Under the pieces are notes generated by a model, which saw nothing but the letters and a program-made list of their open reading frames with translations, was not told the origin of the DNA and made no database searches. A DNA stretch of 64,000 bases from Anaerolineae bacterium. Its GTDB lineage: Bacteria; Chloroflexota; Anaerolineae; Aggregatilineales; Phototrophicaceae. Location: NCBI GenBank assembly GCA_017303635.1, contig JAFLCG010000008.1, positions 216,229 to 280,228 on the forward strand, given 5' to 3'. Shown here one piece after another: positions 43,798 through 52,827 of this stretch (the first letter of the stretch is position 1; each line of letters starts with the position of its first letter). The translations under genes and the position numbers were made by a program.

Positions 43798-44093
43798 TCC
43801 TCTCTCCCTCGCCCCATATTTCTCACAAACTCATTCCAACGAACATCAAGGGGCGAGAACGGAGAGGGGGTTTGGGGGTGAGGCCGCTGTGCGCCAATCC
43901 ATCCGATTCGTCCTCGGCTGCAAAAACTGTCCTTGAAACAGGGTTAGGGGTGAGGTTCGGTTTTCTTGGTCTTAGTTGACCCTATCCACCGCCTTTGCTC
44001 CCTCGTATCCTGTGAGCAATGCTAACTACGCCCTTCTCTGGCTCCCCTCGCCCTGCCGTCTTCGGCAATGGGAGAGGGGCCGGGGGTGAGGGC
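43798..44093. repeat. Gap with two family-1 palindromic repeats
   Basis: The 370-bp gap between the desaturase and aminotransferase genes holds one repeat at about 43798-43883 (TCCTCTCTCCCTCGCCCC ... GGAGAGGGGGTTTGGGGGTG). A second is at about 44033-44093 (CTCTGGCTCCCCTCGCCC ... GGGAGAGGGGCCGGGGGTGA). No gene is seen. Confidence 0.7.
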
Positions 44094-44135
44094 TGATTAA
44101 TTATCGCAGCACCAGCAACCAGAGAAGGACACCGC

Positions 44136-45359
44136 ATGAACTGGGATACCCGCTTCGCTCACCGCACGCAGCAGATGAAACGCTCGACCGTCCGTGAAAT
44201 TCTCAAGCTGGCGGTTCGCCCGGACGTGATCTCCTTTGGGGGAGGCTTGCCCGCGCCGGAATTGTTCCCGGTCGAACGCATCGAACAGGCAGCCGAAACC
44301 GTGCTGGCCGAGCGTGGGCGGGAAGCGCTCCAGTATTCCACCACCGAAGGCATGCCCGAACTGCGTGAATGGGTGGCCGCTCGTATGTCGCGTGGCAGCT
44401 TCCAGATTGATCCGCGCAATATCCTGATCGTCAGCGGTTCGCAGCAGGGGTTGGATCTGGTCGGGCGGGTGCTGCTGGATGAGCGTGACCCGGTTCTGGT
44501 GGAGAATCCGACTTATGTGGGGATGCTCTCGGCCTGGAAGCCCTATGAACTCGATTTCCACGCCGTCCCCACCGATGACGACGGCCTGATCGTAGATGCT
44601 CTGGAGCCGATGCTGCGCCAGCAAGCCTACAAGCTCATGTATTCCATTCCGTCATTCCAGAATCCGCAGGGCACGACTCTCACCGCGCCGCGCCGTCGTC
44701 GTCTGGCCGAGTTGATCGTCGAACATGATCTGCCGTTCTACGAGGACGATCCGTATGGCGAACTGGTCTACGACGGTGAGAAGATGCCCACCGTCCTGGA
44801 ATGTGAAGCCGCGGCACGGGGTACCACCAGCATCGACGACTGTAATGTCATCTATGCCGGTTCCTTCTCCAAGATCATGACCCCCGGCCTGCGCGTCGGC
44901 TGGATCGCTGCGGCCTTCCCGGTCATCGATAAGCTGGTGCAGGCCAAACAGGCCAGCGATATGCACGCCAGCACCCTCTCCCAGTACATTATCTACGAAG
45001 TCATTCGTGATGCCGGCTTTGTCGAGAATCACATCGCCAAGTTACGCCAGGTCTACAAGGGGCGGCGTGATTTGATGCTCCAGACCATGGCGGAGCAGTT
45101 CCCCGAAGGTGTCACCTGGACGCACCCGACGGGCGGCCTGTTCACGATGGTGACTCTGCCGGAGGGGATGAACGCCGTAGCCGTGCTCGAGGAGTCCGTC
45201 AAGCACAACGTCGCTTTTGTGCCGACTGACAGCTTCTTCATCGGGGATACCGGTCACAACACCTTCCGCCTGAACTTCTCCAACGCCCGTGAAGAACGCA
45301 TTGTCGAAGGCATCACGCGGCTCGGTCAGGTGCTGAAGGAGATGCTGGTCAAAGCCTAA
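44136..45359 (+). CDS. PLP-dependent class I aminotransferase (2-aminoadipate type)
   Basis: A 407-residue fold-type I aminotransferase. The PLP lysine lies in GSFSKIMTPGLRVGW, with the usual YSIPSFQNPQGTTL, FYEDDPYGELVYDG (PLP Asp and Tyr) and the C-terminal NTFRLNFSN Arg that binds the substrate carboxylate. The start RTQQMKRSTVREILKLAVRP and FGGGLPAPELFP match the LysN/multisubstrate group related to the MocR aminotransferase domain, but with no HTH domain. The substrate may be 2-aminoadipate, aromatic or branched amino acids. The ATG at 44136 follows GAAGGA. Confidence 0.93.
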   Translation: MNWDTRFAHRTQQMKRSTVREILKLAVRPDVISFGGGLPAPELFPVERIEQAAETVLAERGREALQYSTTEGMPELREWVAARMSRGSFQIDPRNILIVSGSQQGLDLVGRVLLDERDPVLVENPTYVGMLSAWKPYELDFHAVPTDDDGLIVDALEPMLRQQAYKLMYSIPSFQNPQGTTLTAPRRRRLAELIVEHDLPFYEDDPYGELVYDGEKMPTVLECEAAARGTTSIDDCNVIYAGSFSKIMTPGLRVGWIAAAFPVIDKLVQAKQASDMHASTLSQYIIYEVIRDAGFVENHIAKLRQVYKGRRDLMLQTMAEQFPEGVTWTHPTGGLFTMVTLPEGMNAVAVLEESVKHNVAFVPTDSFFIGDTGHNTFRLNFSNAREERIVEGITRLGQVLKEMLVKA

Positions 45360-45374
45360 CTGAGTAAGGGGCTG

Positions 45375-45383
45375 TGCTACAAT
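45375..45383 (+). promoter_or_regulatory. Extended -10 element of the DUF433/DUF5615 pair
   Basis: TGCTACAAT (45375-45383) is an extended -10 box 35 bp before the start; no good -35 is visible. The same TGCTACAAT occurs before the MNT/HEPN pair at 53907. Confidence 0.5.
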
Positions 45384-45418
45384 CGAATTCAAGCGAAACC
45401 TGAACAGGAGCATCCCAA

Positions 45419-45721
45419 ATGGATACGATCCTGAGTATTGAAATCATTGCAACCAATCCGGCAGTGCGTGATGGGCGTCCTTATATAATGGGGACGACCC
45501 TCACCGTTGCCGACATTGCCATTCTGAAGAATTATCAGATGCTGACGCCGGACGAAATTGCCGATCATTACGAAATTTCGCTCGATCAGGTTCACGCCGC
45601 GCTGGCATATTACTACGCCCATAAAGCGGACATTGATCAGAGTATTCAGGACCGACGACAGTTGGCTGATGAAATGAGGGCGAAGCGTGTCGGGAGCCGT
45701 CATACGCCTCTATTTGGATGA
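45419..45721 (+). CDS. DUF433-family antitoxin
   Basis: 100 residues. The DUF433 pattern is clear: IEIIATNPAVRDGRPYIMGT then TLTVADIAILKNYQMLTPDEIADHYEISLDQVHAAL (winged-helix DNA-binding fold). Such proteins are antitoxins partnered with DUF5615 PIN-like toxins, here encoded directly after with a 35-bp overlap. It would repress its own operon and neutralise the toxin. AGGAG precedes ATG at 45419. Confidence 0.88.
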   Translation: MDTILSIEIIATNPAVRDGRPYIMGTTLTVADIAILKNYQMLTPDEIADHYEISLDQVHAALAYYYAHKADIDQSIQDRRQLADEMRAKRVGSRHTPLFG

Positions 45722-46025
45722 AAATCTCTCACCCAAAATAGCCCATCAGCTTCAGCGGCGGGGGATCGATGTCATCACTGCTCATGACGTAGATGCGCTT
45801 GGTGATACGGATGAAAATCATCTACAACGGGCTACTAATCTGGGGCGTGTATTGTGTACACATGACGCGGACTATCTGATTTTATCGTCCTCTGGTGTCG
45901 AACACACAGGTATAGTTTATGGGATCCAGGAAAAACATCGTATCGGTGATTGGGTTAACGGGCTAGAACTCATCTGCTCGGTTTATACTCCCCAGGACAT
46001 GCTCAATCACGTCGAGTACTTGTGA
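45687..46025 (+). CDS. DUF5615 PIN-like toxin
   Basis: 112 residues from GTG at 45687. It begins MSGAVIRLYLDENLSPKIAH then QLQRRGIDVITAHDV, with the acidic DEN triad start of DUF5615, and holds the late THDADY (second catalytic Asp) and SSSGVEHTGIVYG. The fold is that of PIN nucleases, so it probably cleaves RNA. It overlaps the DUF433 antitoxin gene by 35 bp and has a GAGGG ribosome site inside it. It is followed by a bidirectional stem-loop. Confidence 0.88.
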   Translation: MSGAVIRLYLDENLSPKIAHQLQRRGIDVITAHDVDALGDTDENHLQRATNLGRVLCTHDADYLILSSSGVEHTGIVYGIQEKHRIGDWVNGLELICSVYTPQDMLNHVEYL

Positions 46026-46030
46026 AGCCA

Positions 46031-46057
46031 AAAGCGGCGCTATCGGAGCGCCGCTTT
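46031..46057. terminator. Bidirectional stem-loop between convergent genes
   Basis: A perfect 11-bp stem (AAAGCGGCGCT / AGCGCCGCTTT) with loop ATCGG, between the toxin stop (46025) and the convergent secreted protein stop (46073). On the minus strand TTTT follows, so it ends that gene better than the toxin gene. Confidence 0.8.
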
Positions 46058-46072
46058 GACTTAGAAGCTCAG

Positions 46073-47302
46073 CTAATTCTTGGTTAGATTGAAGTCGGTG
46101 CTGGCGCTGCAAGCGGTGCCATCACTGGCGGTCGCGTTACCCACCATTTGCCCGACAATCTGCGTGCTGGAAATCACTGTCGCATACATCTGGGTATTGC
46201 GCCCATCCGCAAACGACCAGGTACCGATATAGGTCGCGCCCTCGCGCAGCGTGAAGCGGGTACCATCGAAAATGAAACCATTGCCAGTGAAGGTCAGGGA
46301 GGCATTGGAAGTGAAGTCCGCCTCTGTCCAACCGTCCCACAGATCAATGGTGGGTAGGATGAAGTTGCCGGTTCCGGCACAGGAGGCATTGCTGGTGCGG
46401 GAGAAGGTGATGGTCCAACCGCCTGCCGCGGGTTGTGCCCCGGGGTCCCCACCGCCCTGGCTGCCGCCCCCTGAACTGCCACCGCCCTGGGTGATCGGCA
46501 CAATCGGCGGTGCATCGGCATCCGCGACTGAGATGCAGTCACCCTGCGTGGCCACTTCGTCGCTCAAGACCCAGATTTCGTTGGCGGAGGTAGTGGGGGC
46601 GGCCTGGGCTTTATCCAGTTGGTACCAGACATTCCCATCATCATCGCTGGATTGCCCCAGCACATCGAAGTCCTCGCCATCCGGCAGGAAGGCCACTGAG
46701 GTGCGGTTGAACCCTGGCCCTACCCGTAGGGAGACTGTCCTCGCCTGGTCTGTACTGACCGTACAGGCTTCGCCGCTCGGCGGGTTGGTGTCATCCTGGA
46801 TGGTGCGGAAGACAGATCGGACATCGGCCAGGTTGGCTTCTATGTCTGCCGTCGGCCCCCACATATCAACCGCTACGTAGGACTCGTCATCCCAGCGGGC
46901 GAAGATATAGACCCCTTCGACCCCATCATTGTCGTTGAACACATAGTTCCAGCGGACGGCTTCCTTCCCGGCGACACGTTCTGTCTCGAGCCAGTCTTCT
47001 TCAATGGTGAAGCCATAGTTCACGCTGAAGAAACGGATGGCCGCATCCATCACTGCATCGGGTGCGTTGGGCCTCAGTTGGAGCTCGATCTCACGCGGGT
47101 CAAAGATGACCAGGGTCGCGTCATCCTTCTCAAAAGTGTTACCATCGTTGCGATCCCGGCTGGCTTCCCAACCAGCGGGCAACAAAACCGAGTAATCCCC
47201 GGTCAGGCTGGTGCGTTCATCTTGTGCCAGAGCGGGCAGGGTGAAAACACTGAATAATGTGGCAATCACCAGGAGTGACCACCAGCGTCTGTTATGATTC
47301 AT
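46073..47302 (-). CDS. Secreted SH3-domain protein with Gly-rich linker
   Basis: 409 residues with a signal peptide (MNHNRRWWSLLVIATLFSVF then TLPALAQ). The first part (about 30-170) is a beta domain like those of lipid- or stress-related surface proteins (YSVLLPAGWEASRDRNDGNT). An SH3-like part follows (about 180-255, VSLRVGPGFNRTSVAFLPDG), then a Gly/Ser linker (GGGSSGGGSQGGGDPG) and a C-terminal lipocalin-like beta domain. The function is unknown; surface or periplasm-equivalent location is likely. The ATG at 47302 follows AAAGG. Confidence 0.85.
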   Translation of the reverse strand: MNHNRRWWSLLVIATLFSVFTLPALAQDERTSLTGDYSVLLPAGWEASRDRNDGNTFEKDDATLVIFDPREIELQLRPNAPDAVMDAAIRFFSVNYGFTIEEDWLETERVAGKEAVRWNYVFNDNDGVEGVYIFARWDDESYVAVDMWGPTADIEANLADVRSVFRTIQDDTNPPSGEACTVSTDQARTVSLRVGPGFNRTSVAFLPDGEDFDVLGQSSDDDGNVWYQLDKAQAAPTTSANEIWVLSDEVATQGDCISVADADAPPIVPITQGGGSSGGGSQGGGDPGAQPAAGGWTITFSRTSNASCAGTGNFILPTIDLWDGWTEADFTSNASLTFTGNGFIFDGTRFTLREGATYIGTWSFADGRNTQMYATVISSTQIVGQMVGNATASDGTACSASTDFNLTKN

Positions 47303-47418
47303 CTGCAAAACCTTTCTATAAACTTCATTGAAATCTTGTATGACGATCTATAGTTATCATACTTGATAATCTGTATTTCGCACGCTCAAAATTCTGTATT
47401 GGAAACGGAACCTCATCT

Positions 47419-47874
47419 ATGACAGAGTGGCTTACAGTTTTGTCTCAATTGATCGGTATCTTCGCACTGGCTTGGGTGTCATTTTGGCCCGCTATCCTGG
47501 CGGGGCTGGCCCTGGGATTACCACCTGCACTGGTTATCACGACCACGGCTTTGAGCTATGCCTCGGGTGCTGCGCTGGTGGCGCTGGTCGGAGGGCGAGT
47601 CCGGGCCTGGGTGACCAGACGATGGGGTGAGAAAGCGCTTTTAAAGGAAGGTAGTCTGCTTCATACGATCTGGTCACGTTATGGTGCTGCCGGGTTAGGG
47701 TTAGCCGCTCCTATGACGGTAGGTGCACAGGCCGGTGCCTTGATCGGGCTGGCTCTGAATGTGTCACCTCGCCGCCTGACTTTTTGGCTGGCCCTGGGGG
47801 GTCTGGTCTGGGGGATACTGCTCACCCTGGGAGCATTGGCCGGGGTATTGAGCGTCCAGGCGGTCACCCCCTGA
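47419..47874 (+). CDS. Small polytopic membrane protein (PF06695-like)
   Basis: 151 residues with about four helices and a central basic loop (GGRVRAWVTRRWGEKALL). The GLALGLPPALVITTTALSYAS then GAALVAL start, the AAPMTVGAQAGALIGLAL stretch and the length fit the small multidrug export/DedA-related PF06695 group, an assignment made by pattern only. It is followed after 66 bp by an MFS transporter gene on the same strand and may be cotranscribed. Confidence 0.7.
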   Translation: MTEWLTVLSQLIGIFALAWVSFWPAILAGLALGLPPALVITTTALSYASGAALVALVGGRVRAWVTRRWGEKALLKEGSLLHTIWSRYGAAGLGLAAPMTVGAQAGALIGLALNVSPRRLTFWLALGGLVWGILLTLGALAGVLSVQAVTP

Positions 47875-47940
47875 GGCTACCCGGCTGCGGGTCATGTGCG
47901 CTACACTCAAGCCTATCGCATCAAACCCACGGAAGTGATC

Positions 47941-49194
47941 ATGCAGACATCATCGGTTCCCACTCCGACCCGTATCCCTCGCAATGCGCTGATTTTTATC
48001 CTGGTCACAGCCTTCCTCAATCTGGCGGGCATTGGTTTGATCGGCCCGGTTTCCGCCTTCCTGGTACAGCGTTACGTGCCCACTGCTGAGGATGTAGCCG
48101 TCATGAGCGGGCTGCTCTTCACCAGCTATTCCTTTTTTCAATTTCTGGCAGTACCCGCGCTCGGAGTCCTCAGCGATCGCTATGGTCGGCGGCCTGTGCT
48201 GCTGTTCTGTTTGCTGGGTTCGGCGGTGGGCTACCTGCTCTTTGGTATCGGCGGCGCATTATGGATGCTGTTTGCCGGGCGCATTATTGATGGCATCACG
48301 GGCGGCAATATCGCGGCCATTTTTGCCTACATTGCTGACCTGACCGAACCCCATGAACGTTCTCGCTACTATGGCCTGATCGGGGCAGTATCAGGTTTTG
48401 GGTTCGTGGTGGGGCCGGCGGTGGGCGCAGCGCTCTCGCAGGCTGGTGGACCCACTGCGCCGGTATTCTTCGCCGCATTTGTCACACTGCTGAATATGGT
48501 CTGGGGATACTTCGCCATGCCGGAGAGCCTCACGCCGGAAAAGCGCATTGACCAGATCGCAATGTCGCGCCTGAATCCGTTCACCCAGTTAGTTGATGTA
48601 TTCAAGCTCCCGCAATTACGCTGGTTGGTAGTTGCCAGTTTCATTTTTACGCTGCCCTTCGCCCTGCTTTCCGCCAATCTGACCGTGCTGGGCAAAGATC
48701 ACCTGAATGCGACTGCTGCGGATATTGGCCTGGTCTTCACCGTCTTTGGTCTAGTCGGCATATTGGTACAGGGCGGGTTCATCCGCCCACTCATGAAGCA
48801 GTTCGGGGAATTTAGGCTGGCGGTCGCAGGGGCCATCATCAGCGGCATCGGCCTGTACATCATCTCGACCGTGCCGACGGTGCGCCAGACCTGGGATATT
48901 TTCCTGGGATCTGCGGTCTTCGCCCTCGGCAATGGTTTGCTCACGCCGACTCTCACCGGTTTGATCTCGCAGGCAGTTGGCCCCCGTGATCAAGGCCGAG
49001 CACAAGGTGGCAGCCAATCCATCCAGGCGTTAGCCCGGGTGATCGGCCCGGTGCTGGGCAGCGCGGCTTATGTGCAGATCAGCCCTGGCTCGCCGTATCT
49101 GATTGGTGGGCTGATGTCCGTGCTGGTCGTCATCTGTTTGACCCTGGCGTTACCTGGTATTCGACAAGCGGCTGCCAGCCGTCTTAGCACCTGA
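47941..49194 (+). CDS. MFS transporter (TetA/12-TM drug antiporter-like)
   Basis: About 417 residues and 12 helices. Motif A is GVLSDRYGRRPVLLFC, the second loop has GRIIDGITGGNIAAIFAYIADLTEP and the middle loop is basic. The layout resembles TetA-like drug/H+ antiporters. ATG at 47941 is preferred because GGAAG lies upstream; the frame opens at 47896. The substrate is unknown. Confidence 0.9.
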   Translation: MQTSSVPTPTRIPRNALIFILVTAFLNLAGIGLIGPVSAFLVQRYVPTAEDVAVMSGLLFTSYSFFQFLAVPALGVLSDRYGRRPVLLFCLLGSAVGYLLFGIGGALWMLFAGRIIDGITGGNIAAIFAYIADLTEPHERSRYYGLIGAVSGFGFVVGPAVGAALSQAGGPTAPVFFAAFVTLLNMVWGYFAMPESLTPEKRIDQIAMSRLNPFTQLVDVFKLPQLRWLVVASFIFTLPFALLSANLTVLGKDHLNATAADIGLVFTVFGLVGILVQGGFIRPLMKQFGEFRLAVAGAIISGIGLYIISTVPTVRQTWDIFLGSAVFALGNGLLTPTLTGLISQAVGPRDQGRAQGGSQSIQALARVIGPVLGSAAYVQISPGSPYLIGGLMSVLVVICLTLALPGIRQAAASRLST

Positions 49195-49226
49195 ACTGAC
49201 CTCCATCACTGGCAATTCAGAAATAT

Positions 49227-49235
49227 TGCTATAAT
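49227..49235 (+). promoter_or_regulatory. Extended -10 element
   Basis: TTGCTATAAT contains a consensus TATAAT (49230-49235) with TG one base upstream. It supports the downstream start at 49274 instead of the ATG at 49238 that lies within the presumed +1 region. Confidence 0.6.
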
Positions 49236-49273
49236 GGATGGCATCAACCTCTACACCGCCAGCAGGTAAACTC

Positions 49274-49798
49274 ATGAGCCAAACCGCCCGCGTGCTGCGC
49301 CAGCGCCACTGGACCGAAGATGAACTCCAAAAGGCGGGTTTTCACTGGTTTGCGCCGCGTAAAAGGCTCATCATGGCGCAGTTGGTGAAAGTCCCCACCA
49401 ACATTGATGCCAGTATCGAAACCCTGCTGGCCGAACAGGGGGACATCATCTGTTACGACCCCGGTGATGGCACCCGGCTGGATGAAATTGATGATTACGA
49501 TCACTGGCCGGTGCAGAGCGAGCTTTTCCGCAAGACCTATCGCCCCTGGGACGAACCTGACTGGCGGCCCAACCCGGCTCAGGAATTCCTGATGCTGCAC
49601 CGCTGCCGACCCTACTTCAAGTGGCAGGGGGTGTGGGCGCTGCGCTTGCCGATCAGCATTTATGTGCAGTCGCTGGAAAGCCCGGAACCGGTGGTCGTGC
49701 CGCGGGGACGCTGGCTGTGCATTGGCACCGAAGGCGAACCCTATCACATGAATGACGAAAGCCTGCGTGCCCGCTACCTGGTCCCGGCAGGGGTATAA
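49274..49798 (+). CDS. Unrecognised 174-residue soluble protein
   Basis: Begins MSQTARVLRQRHWTEDELQK and has RLIMAQLVKVPTNIDASIET, then EEGDIICYDPGDG-like and WDEPDWRPNPAQEFLMLHRC, KWQGVWALRLPISIYVQSLE. It is rich in Trp and Arg with no membrane segment. No family is recognised; the GDxIcYdpGDG...MNDESLRARYLVP ending recalls small cupin-like proteins, but this is weak. ATG at 49274 fits the promoter; an ATG at 49238 is in frame. It converges on the histidine kinase gene. Confidence 0.72.
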   Translation: MSQTARVLRQRHWTEDELQKAGFHWFAPRKRLIMAQLVKVPTNIDASIETLLAEQGDIICYDPGDGTRLDEIDDYDHWPVQSELFRKTYRPWDEPDWRPNPAQEFLMLHRCRPYFKWQGVWALRLPISIYVQSLESPEPVVVPRGRWLCIGTEGEPYHMNDESLRARYLVPAGV

Positions 49799-49805
49799 GC
49801 GGTTA

Positions 49806-52271
49806 TCAGGTGGTGCTTTCCGGGTTAATGGACTTCGGTTGCGTGGTATGGCTCATCGCGGCGAAGAACTTCAAACGGAAGGTCGTGCCGTGACGCGGTA
49901 GGCTCTCTACCTCAATGTCCGCGCTCAGGATTTCCGTCAGTCGCTTGACAATCGAAAGTCCCAGGCCCGTACCGCCGCTGCTGCTGGAGCGGGCCGAGTC
50001 CGCCCGGTAGAAACGGTCGAAGATGCGGGGCAAATCCTCTTCGTCAATGCCAATCCCGGTATCACTTACCTCGGCATAAACCCACTGGTCTTGCTGATGG
50101 GTTCGCAGGGTGATGCCCCCACCGGCAGGCGTATAGTTGATGGCATTATCCATCAGGTTGCTGAAGATTCGCAGCATCTCATCATTTAGCCCCATGACCG
50201 ATGCAATATTGGTGAGTTCCAGGTGCAGGCTCTGGTTCTTCTGCGCCAAAACCGGTCGATACTCCTCTACCAGTTTGCTGAGCAGATCATTGAGTTGGAC
50301 TGGTCGCAAGGTATAGGACGGTTGCGCTTCCAAGCGGGACATCGTCAGAATATCTTGAATGAGTTTTTCCAGCCGGGCAGTCTGGCTTTTGATGGTCTGT
50401 ACTTTTTCGTGCTGCTGACCCGGTTCTTCAAATTTTTCGAGCAGGTACAAGCTGGTATTGATGATGCTGAGGGGTGTCCGCAGATCATGGGATAAATTGC
50501 TGACCATCTCGGTCATCAATTCGGCCCGTTCTTTCTCGATCGCCATATTCATTGTCTCTTGCTCGGCCCATTTGCGGCTGATCAAGTGCCCGACCGTAGT
50601 GCCATACAGCGCCAGGATGTCCCCGTCCATCTGGGTATAGGGGCGCTGCTTGAGCAGGTTATCCACCGCAATCCAGCCAATGGCCTTTTTGCCATCCCAC
50701 AGGACCGCCGCTGCGTTCCAGCCATCGCCAACCGTTTCCCCACGATGATTAATGAGTTCGCGGTGGAACACTTCGACTAATTCTTCGCCCGGCGCAGCCC
50801 GGAAAGCCAGGTGATTTTCCCGCACGTTGATTTTTATGTGGCGTTCGTCGCGCGTTTCTCCTTGCTCATCGGTTCCATAAGATCCCATGGCATGAATTTG
50901 GTCAGGTTGGATAAAGAACAGTGCCAGGCGGTCAAAGCCCAGGCGATCCCGCCCCAGTTCGACTGCTGATCGTGTCAGCTCATCGAACTTTTCGATTTTG
51001 GTCAGTTCCAGATTGACCTCGGCCAGTGCGCGCAGCCGTTCCTGAAACTGGCGTTCTTCGGCGCGCTGCTTCACTAGACGTTCTTCGGCCTGAATGCGCG
51101 TACACAGATAGCCGACCATGACGCTGTACGAAGTCAGTACTTCCTGGTCGCTGGAGGTAAATGGTTGTCGCTTGAGGAAGTTGTCAGCCGCAATCCAACC
51201 CACGGCTTGATCGCCATCCCAGAGCAACGAGGCGGCATTCCACCCGGCACCAACCTGATGAAGTTGATGATCGTATAGATCACTGTGGAGGTTTACGCGG
51301 AGCAGCTCACCCTGTTTCCGGGCTTGCCAGGCCAGATGCTCCGGCGTGAAGGCGATTTTCTCCTGACGTTCGTCCCGCGTGTAGCCATTTTCATCGGTGC
51401 CGTATGAACCGGTGGCAATGGGTTCTGTTTTGTCGATAAACCACAGCGACAAACGATCAAAGCCCAGGCGTTCCCGCCCCAGTTCGACCGCCCGCCGCGT
51501 CAGTTCATCAAAGCGGCTCAGGCGCGAGAGTTCAATGCTCACTTCGCTGAGGGCACGCAAACGGTTCTGAAAGTCCCGTTCTGCCGCCTGCTGTTTGCGT
51601 AGGTCTTCTTCAATACACTTGTTGCGATATAAGTTGCCGACAGAATTGGCGTAGAGTTTGATGATGTCCCCATCATCTTCGCTGTAGGGAGCCTGACTGA
51701 GAAAGTTATCTACGAACATCCAGCCGATGACCCCATCCGCACTCATCATGCGGCTGCCAGCCAGCCAACCCTTCCCAATCGGTTCCAGATTGTCGTTGAC
51801 CAGCATGACATCTTGCTCAACCTGGAAATTGAACTCCAATTGATCTTTGGTCGAAAGATCAATCGGGTTGGTTGGCGAAGGGTCGAATGGCTCCCGCATG
51901 GGCGACCGCTTGTGGCGCTCGTCACGGATGTTCCCGTGTTCATCGACCCCATAGGTGCCTTGCAGTTGGGGTGGATCACTAGCGTTCAGCAGCCAGATGC
52001 TCAGCCGGTTCAGGCCCAGCCGAGACCGGCCATATTCCACTGCCAGGCGGCAGAGGTCGTCACTGCTGCTGGCCCGGATGAGTTCGGACTGGACCAGATT
52101 GAGCGTTTTGAGGCGTTCACTGAGCTGCGCCAGCCGCAGGCGATGCGCGACATCTTGTTGGCGTTGTTCTTCGGTGGAAAGCAAAGGCTTGTCATACCGG
52201 ACGGGCACGGGAAGATTGGAGTCGACTGTAGACGGCGCTCCCTGCACCCAGCGCCGTACCCGGTTTAACAT
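49806..52271 (-). CDS. Histidine kinase with three tandem GAF domains
   Basis: About 821 residues, soluble. Three GAF domains (about 55-220, 235-400, 415-580) are clearly paralogous: each repeats an ELGRxRLGFDRLxLxFI opening, a YGTDExGxTRDER block and a GWNAA-xLWDGxxAxGWIxxDN block. Short coiled-coil linkers (EERQFQERLRALAEVNLELT) separate them. The first GAF is the most diverged. HisKA follows with the phospho-His near 593 (NLSHDLRTPLSIINTSLYLL), then HATPase_c with DTGIGI and GTGLGLSIVKRL. No REC domain. ATG at 52271 has AGGAT upstream; ATG at 52286 is an alternative. No dedicated response regulator gene is adjacent. Confidence 0.93.
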   Translation of the reverse strand: MLNRVRRWVQGAPSTVDSNLPVPVRYDKPLLSTEEQRQQDVAHRLRLAQLSERLKTLNLVQSELIRASSSDDLCRLAVEYGRSRLGLNRLSIWLLNASDPPQLQGTYGVDEHGNIRDERHKRSPMREPFDPSPTNPIDLSTKDQLEFNFQVEQDVMLVNDNLEPIGKGWLAGSRMMSADGVIGWMFVDNFLSQAPYSEDDGDIIKLYANSVGNLYRNKCIEEDLRKQQAAERDFQNRLRALSEVSIELSRLSRFDELTRRAVELGRERLGFDRLSLWFIDKTEPIATGSYGTDENGYTRDERQEKIAFTPEHLAWQARKQGELLRVNLHSDLYDHQLHQVGAGWNAASLLWDGDQAVGWIAADNFLKRQPFTSSDQEVLTSYSVMVGYLCTRIQAEERLVKQRAEERQFQERLRALAEVNLELTKIEKFDELTRSAVELGRDRLGFDRLALFFIQPDQIHAMGSYGTDEQGETRDERHIKINVRENHLAFRAAPGEELVEVFHRELINHRGETVGDGWNAAAVLWDGKKAIGWIAVDNLLKQRPYTQMDGDILALYGTTVGHLISRKWAEQETMNMAIEKERAELMTEMVSNLSHDLRTPLSIINTSLYLLEKFEEPGQQHEKVQTIKSQTARLEKLIQDILTMSRLEAQPSYTLRPVQLNDLLSKLVEEYRPVLAQKNQSLHLELTNIASVMGLNDEMLRIFSNLMDNAINYTPAGGGITLRTHQQDQWVYAEVSDTGIGIDEEDLPRIFDRFYRADSARSSSSGGTGLGLSIVKRLTEILSADIEVESLPRHGTTFRLKFFAAMSHTTQPKSINPESTT

Positions 52272-52361
52272 AGAAATATCCTGCATTGACGCATATTACA
52301 TAGCTCTAATTATTGTATGCTTGCTTTTTTCTCAAACTCCGTAGAGATTTTGGTAAGTCTA

Positions 52362-52805
52362 TCAGTCATGTGAATCCGGCCATTCGGGCAGATCAGGTGG
52401 CATGGGGGGGAGTGACTCGCGCGGGGTCAGGAGGCCGGTCAGGGCGCGGATCGCGCCAACATTGCCGGTATCACCTGCGCTCTGTGCGATGACGATTCCC
52501 CCAGGCAGCACATCCGCGCCTAAAAGCTGCGCTTCAGCTGCCATTTCAGCCAGCAGAGTCTGCAATTCGGTCGGCGGCAGGTAGCTCTGACCGCCCACGT
52601 AGCGGTTGACGCGCGTCATCACCCCGTGCAAGTGGGTGATGGCTTCGTCAAATGCGGGATCGGTCAGTTCACGACCTGCCAGAGTGGCGATCTGCGCTTC
52701 ACCCCATTGCAGGAGCGGAGCCGCTTCATCATCCGTCAATTCACTCCGCAGATCACTGTTGGCATACAACTGATCAACCGCCCGCAGGCGCTGGCTTTCT
52801 GACAT
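52362..52805 (-). CDS. Unrecognised 147-residue helical protein
   Basis: Begins MSESQRLRAVDQLYANSDLR and is mostly helical (ELTDDEAAPLLQWGEAQIATL, PTELQTLLAEMAAEAQLLGA). The C-terminus is Pro-rich. No family is recognised. The ATG at 52805 lies 22 bp after the proline dehydrogenase stop, with GGAGC upstream, so it is probably the second gene of that operon. The reading frame extends back to 52928 inside prodh but the composition there belongs to the other gene. Confidence 0.75.
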   Translation of the reverse strand: MSESQRLRAVDQLYANSDLRSELTDDEAAPLLQWGEAQIATLAGRELTDPAFDEAITHLHGVMTRVNRYVGGQSYLPPTELQTLLAEMAAEAQLLGADVLPGGIVIAQSAGDTGNVGAIRALTGLLTPRESLPPMPPDLPEWPDSHD

Positions 52806-52827
52806 GGACTTTGCTCCATCATACTTT

